Below are positions 22,437 to 32,039 of a stretch of 64,000 nucleotides of DNA, in pieces. The stretch's first letter is position 1. Each line of letters begins with the position of its first letter. This DNA comes from Orychophragmus violaceus (taxonomy: Eukaryota > Streptophyta > Magnoliopsida > Brassicales > Brassicaceae). Location: contig CM058237.1 in NCBI GenBank assembly GCA_030180135.1, positions 104,547,904 to 104,611,903 of the forward strand. The letters run 5' to 3'. The notes under the pieces are model-generated. The model saw only the letters and a list, made by a program, of their open reading frames with translations. It made no database searches and had not been told where the DNA came from. The translations under genes were made by a program, and so were the position numbers.

Positions 22437-23613
22437 TGATATACCATGGATTTTAGGACTTTTAACCATGGTATATATCTTATTTATCGAGTCTTTTACT
22501 ATGTTTTAGAGTCTTTTCAGGTATTTATTAGGTACAAGCACATTTGGAGCAGATTTGGTGATTATGGCACTTTCTGGAGCTTTTTGGAGTGTTTGGCCGA
22601 GAGATAGAGTTCTCTGTGGACATTTGAGGAATGCATCGATCGACACACCTTTGGTGTCGATCGTTGCATATGCGAGATGGGCCAAACTCGGCGGTTTAAT
22701 GAAGAATGATGAAATTGCAGTTGTGCCCAGAAGTTCCTGATATTTACAAAGAAGCCCCAAAACGTGTTTTAGGATTATAATTAGGTTTTACAGCCACTTG
22801 TTAGGTGACGCTTTCAGAACTAAGTTTTATTTTCAGAGAGAGTTTTAGGGGCTGGTTTTGTTCTCGAAAGAGACTTGATTTCGAACCCCTGTTCTTATTC
22901 TCTTGATTATTCTATGATATCTATTTTGACTATGTTTTCTGTTATGATTGCTATGTCTGAGTAGATCTCTTGTTAGGTTAGGGATTCTCATTAGGGATTT
23001 GAAGGAATGTTAGATTAACTAATTTATTAGATTCATCATCTAGTTCTTCATCTAATCTGTTCTTAATGCTTGATCTGAACTGGCCATTTAGATTACTGAT
23101 TCTAGGTTGATTTACGCAACGACAGTTGGTTTATTTAACTATATCTGATTAAGTGAGCAATTTATCTATCCGCAAAGGAATTTGGTTTAGAGAAATTGTG
23201 AACGAACGAACATGGAATTAATGCATGTTTAGAACTCTAGGATTCACAAAGGAATTTGGTCTGCTAGGTTGTTAGACATAGATAATTATCGCAGCGACAG
23301 CTGGTTAGTTTTACCGTCGTGATTCTAGTTCAAGAACGCTATAGATTGAATCTTGGTAGTTTGATTATCTGAATTCCTGATATCCTGAGAACTCCCGAAA
23401 CCTGGCACCTTCGTTAATTGCTTACAACCCCCTCGTTTGATTTCTTTACTTGCTATTTTGTTTACCGTTTTCCAATATTGCTTCGTTTAGCTTAAATCTG
23501 AATTACTTATAATCTATCGTGTGACCAGAGTCCTTGTGTATTCGATACCCTAAGTACTACAACTACATCACTGTGCACTTGCAGTTAGAATAGGGATAAA
23601 ACTAGACCTATCA
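22437..23613 (+). repeat. Outer Athila 5' LTR (1177 bp)
   Basis: Pairs with 36217-37393. It carries two CGATCG palindromes at about 22636-22672 and several copies of the CGCAAAGGAATTTGGTT-like motif (23110-23300). Confidence 0.93.
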
Positions 23614-23619
23614 AGTTTT

Positions 23620-23637
23620 TGGCGCCATTGACGGGGA
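23620..23637 (+). promoter_or_regulatory. Primer binding site of outer Athila (tRNA-Asp type, two mismatches)
   Basis: TGGCGCCATTGACGGGGA differs at two positions from the TGGCGCCGTTGCCGGGGA of the inner Athila, so priming may be weakened. Confidence 0.8.
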
Positions 23638-23843
23638 CTCTTTGAGTTCGCCGATAGATTCAGTATTAGGATTTAGACTAAGTATTTTGTTTATTTTATT
23701 TTATTTTATTTTTATTTACTTACGTTCTTGTTTCTTTAGTGTTGCAGGGAATCGCACTGCATCGATCGACGCTTCTATTGCATCGATCGACACAAGGCGA
23801 AACCAGTGATACCGAGAGCTTGAACACTTAGCAGGTTATTCTT

Positions 23844-25100
23844 AATGGAGCCTGTGATTCTGATTCGCGGTGAAGACGGCGTTTTACGAGACCAAAAGGG
23901 TCATATATGCAACGCAAAAGGTCAGAAACTAGATGGGGAAGGAAACCATCCACAACATTCTACTTGAAAAGAGACAAATCCGAGCTGATGCAATAACTGA
24001 AAAGTTTGCAGAGATGAATTATATAACTGGAACTGATTATTACGGACAGATGTATGGAAATCAGCAGAGACAAGGTTCTAATTATGCTCTGAGATCGAGA
24101 GATTATGGTTGTTCACCTCACCCAACATCTCCTGCACCTACACATAAGAGCAGATTTGAAGTCATGATGGAGCAATGTCTTGAAGGATAACAACAGACCA
24201 CTGTGCCTTTCAACTCGAGGATTAATACCTTGTACACTGATTTGAATAGTAAGCTTGAGTCCTTGAACACTCATATGAGGCTGCTGGATACACAGATGGA
24301 TCAAATCTCAAATAATGCCAAAAAGAAGAATGCTAAGAAAGCTCATGTCAACGCCACCTCAGTTCAGATTGACCATAGGATGAATCAGGGATCATACCTT
24401 GAAGTTAAGGCTATGGAAATTGTGGAAAACAGAGAAGAATCTGAGATTGAATTCCCTGAGTTTGAGAGCTTCGACGGACCATACTCAACAGAGATTGACA
24501 TTGATCTTTTGGCTAGGATAGTTCAGACTGATAATGGACCAAGTCAAGAGGAGAAATTTGAGTTTAGGACTGTTGAATTAGACCAGGAAGCTGAGAAACC
24601 CGAGAGAGAATTTGAAACTCGAGCTGAAACACTTGTATCGATCGTTGCACCAAGTGTGCCGATCGTTGCACACCGTGAAGAACCAGTCTCACTTATTCCT
24701 CGTGGAGTTGTTAAGGAAAAGATCTATAAACCTCCAATACCATTCCCAAAAGCTCCTGTAAGGTCTAAAGATGTAATTCAGTGCATGGTAGTGGTGGATA
24801 AGGAGATGGTAGTTCCTCAGGAATCTACTCTTACATCTTCAGGACCTAAAGCTACTCAGAAGCGGAAAGCTCCGAACATCAAATCTCCACCAAATCAAAG
24901 GTATGCACCTTCTAAACTAAAACCTCCTGACTCCAATGCTGTGAATGCAGGAAAACGCTCTACACCACCCAAGTGTCAATCCCACCCTACAATCCTTCCT
25001 ACGTTCCTAGGACGATCTCATGCTGCTACTGCTTACACACCACCATGGATGATAAGACATTCACAGAGACACTCAAAGTCTCTGTTGAAACCCCCATGAG
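23844..25100 (+). pseudogene. Outer Athila gag remnant lacking the capsid region
   Basis: It begins MEPVILIRGEDGVLRDQKGH, homologous to RLILIPDAEGTLRDPENN of the inner gag. It then shifts frame and jumps to the gag C-terminal segment: RFEVMMEQCLEG matches KMETMMNKLLEG, and LESLNTHMRLLDTQ matches IEYLSTHIMDIF. The capsid domain between them is deleted. A stop at 24188-24190 splits the rest from a 298-codon frame (24203-25099) with acidic, low-complexity linker sequence and KPPIPFPKAPVR. CGATCG motifs are read in frame as VSIVAPSVPIVAH. Protease, RT and integrase are absent; the hairpin segment follows directly. Could encode a short peptide at most. Confidence 0.75.
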
Positions 25101-25161
25101 TCTGACTTTCTTCCAAAAAGTCAAGCTAATGACTTAAAACAAGCGTTGAGTGGGAGGCAAC
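25101..25161 (+). other. Outer Athila hairpin segment, interrupted by inner Athila
   Basis: Hairpin 1 at 25118-25135 pairs AAGTCA with TGACTT around AGCTAA. Hairpin 2 starts at 25149 (AGTGGGAGGCAAC) and is completed by CCACT at 34918-34922. The inner Athila inserted within this stem-loop. Confidence 0.65.
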
Positions 25162-26356
25162 TGATAGGTTCTAAGTTTTACCCTATTCTAAACTGCAAGT
25201 GAACAGCAATGTCAAGTAGTATATAGGGTTATCGAATCCACAGGGACACTTGGTCTCAATAGAAACAGAAACGTAGAGATTAAACTAGAAATAAAGCAAG
25301 TAGTGAAGTAAATAAATTGCGTTGCAAGAAAGTAAACAGTAGCAGGAATCGGTTTTGTAAGCAATAAACTAAAAGCGTCAAGCCTAGGGTATTCTCAGGA
25401 AATCAGACAAGCAGACAAGCTAATCAGTCAGGATCAAATTAAACTCAGTTCTAGAACTCAAATCACGGAAATAGAGTCAACCAAATCTCTTTGCGAAAAC
25501 TCTCTAAGCCTAAGTGCAGTAACCCAAATCTCTTTGCAATTACTAACAGATTAAACTAGCTTTAAGTTCAAGTTCGATATGTTCACAATTAAACTAAGCC
25601 AAATCTCTTTGCGAATAATTTAATTGCTCAACCTAAATAGTTCAGATTCCTAAACCCCACTCTCGTGACGTATTTAGCAACCTAAGATCTAGATTCTAAT
25701 TGATCAGGTTAGAACTAGCTTTAAGCACAATTTAGTTTGAAGAACATTCTAATCATGTGAATCCTAACTGAATTAAACAAGTCTAGCAAGTCATCAAACC
25801 CTAATGAGAAACCCTAAACTCAACTATGGATCTACTCAGACATGATTAATGAAAACATAATCAAAGAAATAATAGATTGCATATAAGAAATTAAATAGAT
25901 AAAGGGGTTCGAAATCTTCTCCAAAATAAGTGAATACAGGAAATAGATCAGCCCCAAAAGCTCTAGAAATCTCTTAGCTCTAAGTATGAAAGCGTAACTA
26001 AATAAAACACCAAAAACTAGTATATATAGGCATAATCTCGGATGGGGCTTCTGTGTAAATACTGGAACTATCTTGGGCTTCTTTGCAAATCTTCATAACT
26101 TCATTAAACCGACGTGTACGGCCCATCTCGGTAGTGTGTCGACCGATGCACAAGGTGTGTCGGTCGATGCATGATCAATAAATCAGGCAGTGACTTCAGC
26201 TCTCGGCCAAAACGTCCCAAAAGTCCAAAAATGCTCCAAATATCTCCAATTAGTTCCAAACTTGATTAAACCTGTAAAAGACTCTAAACGAATACAAAAG
26301 ACACTAAAAACACATCTATATCATGGTCTAAACTGGGTAAAAACCATGATATATCA
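25162..26356 (-). repeat. Inner Athila 3' LTR (1195 bp)
   Basis: Pairs with 33718-34912. TATA-like TATATATA at 26021-26028 (minus sense). Two CGACCG/CGGTCG motif copies at 26135-26170. The polypurine tract (CTAAGTGTGGGGGAGT, minus) abuts it at 26357-26373. Confidence 0.95.
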
Positions 26357-27661
26357 ACTCCCCCACACTTAGCCTTTGCTTGCCCTCAAGCAAAACAGAG
26401 AACTAAAATGTAGTGAAGAGGTTTGAAAACTCTTCAGAAACTCATTTTGTCCTAGAAGCAGCAGCATTCAGATTCCCCTTAGTAATCCACATGAAAGAAT
26501 CAATCTACAGACATCAAGACCAACATATACTTCCCCCACACTTAGCAATTGTCCTAAGTAAACTCCACAATCACATTCAAGCATTCAAATTCTCCCTACT
26601 GACTTCTGCAAGTATTAAAGTGCGGTCTCACCTAAGGAGTATCGATCAAGGGCACATGGGTTCTTACTTTGCCAGCTCTAGACCACCATACTATCTTTCT
26701 CTAGTCCCTTTCTTCTCTTTCCCTTCCTTAACAACTGATTTTTCCCCATTGGGTATCATTTTATTTTTTTTATCAGTGTTCTTCCCGTTATGGGGTGTAC
26801 TTTGGACACATTCCATGGATACACAGGATATGAGAGTTTTAGCTACCATTCCCATGACCACTTCGGAGTTACTAACTCATCCTCAGTTTATTATCTTTTT
26901 TTTTTTTTTATGGAAGGGGAGAAGGGAACTAGATAGGACATGTTTACAAGCTGTGTCAGAACTAGCAAAGGAACCCGACACAAAGTATACCAAGCCCTTA
27001 GGTGAGAAAATCTAAGTCAGTATTAGGGGTGAAGTCAGTAAAAGGATCCTTTGATACCTGAAGTGATGTGGGTGTCCTCAGTAGGTTGATCCGTGTTGGG
27101 GTTTTCTAATAGTCATAGATTAATCTGCAACTTCATCTCAATGGTCACTTAAGTTCCTGCAAATGCTGCTAATCTTCTCAAAAAATCATTGTTTCCTACT
27201 TAAACAAATTTTGACTCGAAAAACAAAATTTTTTTTTTTTTTTAAAAAAAATTTAACTGACTCTTAAGAAAACAAAAGAAAGTAATTAGTAGAACCTCCC
27301 CCACACTTAAGACACACTGTCCCCAGTAGTGTCAAGCAAGGGATTGGTTAAAAGAAAGAAAACAAAAATTAGTGAATTGAATGGTTAGTTCTCTCGGGTT
27401 TTACCTCTGTCGCAGTCAGGCATCGATCGTTGCACTAGGTGCACCGACCGTTGCTGTGCGATTTTCGTTGGGGATCGATCGTTTCTCAGGACCGCAACGA
27501 TCGCTGCAATGCGATTCTTTCGTATTGTGACGATCGACACAATGGTGTGTCGATCGACGCACTGCGTTTTGTCCGAAACCTGCAACCAAAAACTCACCAA
27601 AACAGAAACAAAAACGTAAAATCTAAAAAAAATACTAAAATCAAAATGCAAAAATGAAAAC
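26357..27661 (-). other. Inner Athila 3' non-coding region
   Basis: About 1.3 kb between the hairpins and the 3' LTR. It holds three purine runs (minus sense) near 26360, 26540 and 27300, and a CGATCG cluster at 27420-27562. A plus-strand (antisense) frame of 200 codons lies at 26413-27015, with a strongly hydrophobic middle (LGIILFFLSVFFPLWGVLW). No sense envelope-like gene seen. Confidence 0.7.
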
Positions 27662-27711
27662 AGTGGGTTGCCTCCCACTCAGCGCTCTTTTAACGTCAAT
27701 AGCTTGACGTT
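27662..27711 (-). other. Two-hairpin segment directly after inner Athila pol stop
   Basis: Read on the minus strand, hairpin 1 (27711-27692) is AACGTCAA-GCTA-TTGACGTT, an 8-bp stem starting at the base after the stop codon. Hairpin 2 (27679-27662) is AGTGGG-AGGCAA-CCCACT. Stem bases differ from Athila-1 in a pair-preserving way. Confidence 0.65.
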
Positions 27712-30700
27712 TCAGATGATCCAGGTGGAGGGTGCATCATCCAGAGGCAGAATCTGACCTTCTGGAATCTCGGCCTTAGCCCAATAATGTTTCACCCTCT
27801 GTCCATTCACAGTGAATTCAATACCATCCTTACCAGTTAGAATGACAGCTCCATATGGACGCACCTCTTTGATTGTGAAAGGGCCACACCACCTTGATTT
27901 CAGCTTTCCTGGAAACAAATGCAAACGAGAGTTATATAAAAGTACCTGATCATTAGGCTCAAATTGTCTGGAGACAATCTTCTTGTCATGATATGCCTTA
28001 GTCCTCTCCTTGTACAGCTTTGAGTTTTCATAAGCAAAATGTCTAATCTCATCCAACTCATTCAGCTGCACCAATCTCCTTTCCGCAGCAGGCTTAAGAT
28101 CAAAGTTCATATGTTTCACAGCCCATGCTGCTTTATGCTCAAGTTCCACTGGCAGATGACATGCTTTTCCATATAGCAGATGGAATGGAGTGGTCCCAAG
28201 TGGTGTCTTGAATGCTGTCCTGTAAGCCCATAATGCATCATCCAACTTTGCTGCCCAATCCTTCCTTGTCTTTCCAACTGTCTTCTCAAGGATCTCTTTG
28301 ATCTGTCTGTTGGAAACCTCGACTTGTCCACTGGTTTTAGGGTGATAAGGAGTAGCGACTCGATGATGAACTCCATGCTTCTTCAGCAGCTTTTCGAAAA
28401 CCTTATTGATGAAATGAGATCCTCCATAACTTATCACTATACGAGGCACTCCAAATCTGGGGAATATGATGGTCTTAAACAGCTTAATGACCACTGAAGA
28501 ATCATTGGTTGGACTAGCTATTGCTTCGACCCATTTAGACACATAGTCCACAGCAACCAAAATGAATTTATTCCCATAGGATGAGGGAAAAGGGCCCATG
28601 AAATCTATGCCCCAGCAATCGAAAACCTCAACTTCCAGAATGAAATTCTGAGGCATCTCATGCTTCTTGCTGATTTTCCCTCTCCTCTGACAAACATCAC
28701 ACTGAGAGACGAAAGAATGGGTGTCTCTGAACATTGTTGGCCACCAGAAACCTGCTTGCAGAACTTTAGACACAGTCTTGAATGTAGCAAAATGTCCAGC
28801 ATAGTCTGATCCATGACAATGGAAGAGGATGTTTGGAACTTCTGATTCAGCAATGCATCTCCTGTAAAGGCCATCTGAACAGTGCTTATAGAGATAAGGC
28901 TCATCCCAGTAGTATCTTCTAAGTTCCCTAAAGAACCTTTTCTTTTCATAGCCCTTTAGATCATCTGGTTCAGTCTCAGCAGCAAGGTAGTTAGCTATAT
29001 CTGCATACCAGGGTCGATCAGAGGTTGCCACAGCAGAGATCTCGAAATCATAATTTCCAATTCTGATTTTAAAAGACTCTCGGTTCGTATCAGACGTGCA
29101 TCGACCGTTGCGTGTGCATGTGTCGATCGTTGCTTCCCCGATACTTGTATCGACCGTTGCCAACGTAGCATCGATCGACACAAGGCGATTTTCCCGACAG
29201 TTCTGCAACTCACCTCCCAAATCCATCTCAAAAACTGTACCAACCATGTTGACGTTTTCCTCAGGCAAATAGTCATTTATGGGCACGTCTTCCTCAACCA
29301 GAATCCTTGAAAGGTGATCAGCAACTCCATTTTCAACTCCCTTCTTGTCCCTCACTTCGATATCAAACTCCTGAAGCAACAGAATCCATCTCAACAATCT
29401 TGGCTTAGCATCTTTCTTCTGCATCAGATACTTCAGGGCTGAATGATCAGTATGAACAATCACTTTAGAACCAACAACATAGGGGCGGAATTTCTCGAAA
29501 GCAAAAACAACAGCTAACAGCTCTTTCTCTGTGGTTGCGTAGTTCCTCTGTGCATCATCTAGTGTCCTACTAGCATAATAAATAGCATGAAGCTTTCTGT
29601 CCTTCTTCTGTCCCAGAACAGCTCCTACAGCAAAGTCACTTGCATCACACATAACCTCAAAAGGTAAATCCCAATCCGGTGGCTGGACTACTGGAGCACT
29701 TACTAAAGCCTGCTTGATCTGTTCAAATGCAATCTTACAGTCTGCATCGAACTCAAATTTGGTATCCTTACACAGCAAAGCAGTTAGTGGCCTAGCAATC
29801 TTGCTGAAGTCTTTGATGAACCGTCTATAAAAGCCAGCATGTCCAAGAAAGCTTCTTATAGCCTTAACAGAATCAGGTGCCTGCAGGTTGGTCATTACCT
29901 CAATCTTAGCGCGATCCACTTCGATCCCTGCTTCAGACACCTTATGTCCAAGAACAATACCATCTTTGACCATGAAATGGCACTTTTCCCAGTTAAGGAC
30001 CAAGTGCTTTTCTTCGCCTCTAGTCAGTACCTTGCATAGATTATCTAAACATTCATTATAAGATGATCCATAGACTGAGAAGTCATCCATGAATACCTCC
30101 ATAAAGTCTTCAATCATATCAGTGAATATGGACATCATGCATCTCTGAAAAGTGGCAGGAGCATTACAGAGTCCAAAAGGCATCCTACGGTAAGCAAATG
30201 TGCCATATGGACAAGTGAAAGTAGTCTTTCCCTGATCTTCTGGGTGGATGGGAATCTGAAAGAAACCTGAGTATCCATCGAGGAAGCAGTAGTAAGGGTG
30301 ATTGGCTAACCTCTCTAGCATCTGGTCAATGAAAGGTAAGGGAAAGTGATCCTTTCTAGTCGCAGCATTCAGTTTCCTGTAATCTATGCACATCCTGTGT
30401 CCCGTCACAGTCCTAGTAGGTATCAGCTCATTCTTCTCATTCTTCACAACTGTGACTCCACCTTTCTTAGGCACTACATGGACTGGACTGACCCAATCAC
30501 TGTCTGAAATAGGATAGATGATCCCAGCATCCAGTAGTTTCATAATCTCTTTCTTAACCACTTCCTGGAGATTAGGATTAAGTCTTCTCTGATGCTCAAT
30601 AGATGTCTTAGACTCATCCTCAAGATGTATCCGATGCATGCACAGCTTTGGTGATATACCTGAAATGTCATCAAGAGAATAGCCAAGAGCTTTGCGATGC

Positions 30701-30930
30701 TTGCGCAGCTTGATTAGTAGTAAAGTGAGCTCTGCGTTGTTTAAACTAGCGTTAACTATCACTGGATAAGTTGAATTAGGTCCAAGAAACGCGTACCTTA
30801 GCCCGGAAGGAAGTTGTTTCAAATCTATTTTCGGAGCTTTTTCTTCTGCCCAGTCTGCGTCGCTTTGCAACGACCGATGCTTGGCAAGTGTCGATCGTTG
30901 CATCGTCGCGTCAGATACTTCAACCTGCAT
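27712..30930 (-). CDS. Athila polyprotein: RT, RNase H, integrase
   Basis: 1072 codons. It copies the RNA genome to DNA and should integrate it. RT spans about residues 100-330: MCIDYRKLNAA near 180, catalytic Asp in FLDGYSG (218) and VFMDD (282-283). RNase H follows with Asp429, Glu470, Asp495 and Asp537. The integrase HHCC zinc finger covers about 700-750 (HCHGSDYAGH, CDVCQRR). The DDE core has Asp776 (GIDFMGPF) and Glu871, but the middle Asp is Tyr835 (VISYGGSHF, codon TAT), which should abolish strand transfer. Residues about 585-610 are a linker made of CGATCG motifs (SIDATLATVD, ATIDTC). The same frame continues upstream into the protease reading frame through a single TAA at 30937-30939, so the ATG at 30930 is only the first Met after that stop. 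Confidence 0.95.
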   Translation of the reverse strand: MQVEVSDATMQRSTLAKHRSLQSDADWAEEKAPKIDLKQLPSGLRYAFLGPNSTYPVIVNASLNNAELTLLLIKLRKHRKALGYSLDDISGISPKLCMHRIHLEDESKTSIEHQRRLNPNLQEVVKKEIMKLLDAGIIYPISDSDWVSPVHVVPKKGGVTVVKNEKNELIPTRTVTGHRMCIDYRKLNAATRKDHFPLPFIDQMLERLANHPYYCFLDGYSGFFQIPIHPEDQGKTTFTCPYGTFAYRRMPFGLCNAPATFQRCMMSIFTDMIEDFMEVFMDDFSVYGSSYNECLDNLCKVLTRGEEKHLVLNWEKCHFMVKDGIVLGHKVSEAGIEVDRAKIEVMTNLQAPDSVKAIRSFLGHAGFYRRFIKDFSKIARPLTALLCKDTKFEFDADCKIAFEQIKQALVSAPVVQPPDWDLPFEVMCDASDFAVGAVLGQKKDRKLHAIYYASRTLDDAQRNYATTEKELLAVVFAFEKFRPYVVGSKVIVHTDHSALKYLMQKKDAKPRLLRWILLLQEFDIEVRDKKGVENGVADHLSRILVEEDVPINDYLPEENVNMVGTVFEMDLGGELQNCRENRLVSIDATLATVDTSIGEATIDTCTRNGRCTSDTNRESFKIRIGNYDFEISAVATSDRPWYADIANYLAAETEPDDLKGYEKKRFFRELRRYYWDEPYLYKHCSDGLYRRCIAESEVPNILFHCHGSDYAGHFATFKTVSKVLQAGFWWPTMFRDTHSFVSQCDVCQRRGKISKKHEMPQNFILEVEVFDCWGIDFMGPFPSSYGNKFILVAVDYVSKWVEAIASPTNDSSVVIKLFKTIIFPRFGVPRIVISYGGSHFINKVFEKLLKKHGVHHRVATPYHPKTSGQVEVSNRQIKEILEKTVGKTRKDWAAKLDDALWAYRTAFKTPLGTTPFHLLYGKACHLPVELEHKAAWAVKHMNFDLKPAAERRLVQLNELDEIRHFAYENSKLYKERTKAYHDKKIVSRQFEPNDQVLLYNSRLHLFPGKLKSRWCGPFTIKEVRPYGAVILTGKDGIEFTVNGQRVKHYWAKAEIPEGQILPLDDAPSTWII

Positions 30931-30936
30931 TGCAGC

Positions 30937-32037
30937 TTAAACAGAATCCATCAGTCTTGTATAGCACATTGCTGGCTCGTCCTGCAGGTACTCTAGCTCC
31001 ATTATAGAGCTCAGTAAAGCTCTTTCCAGTGGATCTTCAGCATGCGACTGGCGAAAGTACTCGGCAGCTAATTCACTAAGTGTGTCCACATAGAAAGTCT
31101 GTCCGTCGATGGTTGGTCTCTTTACCAGCTTGTTCATATCAAAACTCATCTTCAGATCCCCCACATTCAGAACTATTTTACCTCTCTGACAGTCAATCAT
31201 TGCACCAGCTGTAGCTAAGAAAGATCTGCCCAAAATTAGTGGATCCTTTGGTTCCTGTCCATACTGGAGAACCACAAAGTCAGTAGGTATCGCACATTGG
31301 CCAATCATTATAGGCACATCCTCCAATACTCCTTCGGGAATCCTGATCGTTCTGTCTGCTAGAACCAGTGATATCCTAGTGGGTCTGAAATCAGTCATAC
31401 CGAGCCTTTTAGCAACTGAGAGAGGCATGAGGTTCACACTGGAACCAAGGTCACATAAGGATCTTTCGAATCTCTCCCTGTAGATAGTACAATCCAATAC
31501 AAAGCTCCCAGGATCTTTTAATTTCTCAGGAGTTCTGCCTTGAATCACTGCACTGCATACCTCACTGATCATCATCACACTCTCTTCATCAGTCCATTTT
31601 CCAGCAATCATATCTTTAAGGCATCTCCTCATCATTGGCGAGGTATCCATGGAGTCAAGCAAAGGCACTTCAACCTTCACCTTTTTTATGAGCTCTTTGC
31701 ATTTGGCATACTGCCTCTCGCTTTTAGCCTTTCTGGGATTCTTGGGGTAGGGAATTTTAGGTTTGTAAACTCTTTCGGTTGACTGGTTTGATTTCTCAGG
31801 TTTGGAATCCTCAGCAGTCGCCTTGCATCGACCGTCACTGTATTTGTGTCGATCGTTGCTGGGCGACTTTGTAACGACAGTTTCTTCGTTATCGCTTTGC
31901 GTCGACCGTTGCTTGGTGGCATCGATCGATGCATCGCGAATGTCACGGATTTCATCTTCGAATTCTTCAATCTCCGTGAGTTCCTCAACACTCAGCTGCT
32001 TGTTCTGGTTGGGTAACAATTCCTTACCACTTCTCAA
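30937..32037 (-). CDS. Athila gag C-terminus and aspartic protease
   Basis: 366 codons between the gag frameshift and the stop before RT. It opens with RSGKELLPNQ, the block that follows QCNAVTL, conserved in Athila/Tat gag. That block is readable in this frame upstream of the Met, from about 32085, so the listed start is not the original one. The protease active site is CDLGSSVNLMPLSVAKRLG at about residues 195-213, followed by ILGRSFLATAGAMID. The protease would cleave the polyprotein. N-terminal residues 35-80 hold several in-frame CGATCG motifs (ASIDATKQRSTQ). In the intact ancestor, gag, protease and pol were presumably one frame. Confidence 0.9.
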   Translation of the reverse strand: MRSGKELLPNQNKQLSVEELTEIEEFEDEIRDIRDASIDATKQRSTQSDNEETVVTKSPSNDRHKYSDGRCKATAEDSKPEKSNQSTERVYKPKIPYPKNPRKAKSERQYAKCKELIKKVKVEVPLLDSMDTSPMMRRCLKDMIAGKWTDEESVMMISEVCSAVIQGRTPEKLKDPGSFVLDCTIYRERFERSLCDLGSSVNLMPLSVAKRLGMTDFRPTRISLVLADRTIRIPEGVLEDVPIMIGQCAIPTDFVVLQYGQEPKDPLILGRSFLATAGAMIDCQRGKIVLNVGDLKMSFDMNKLVKRPTIDGQTFYVDTLSELAAEYFRQSHAEDPLERALLSSIMELEYLQDEPAMCYTRLMDSV

Positions 32038-32039
32038 GG

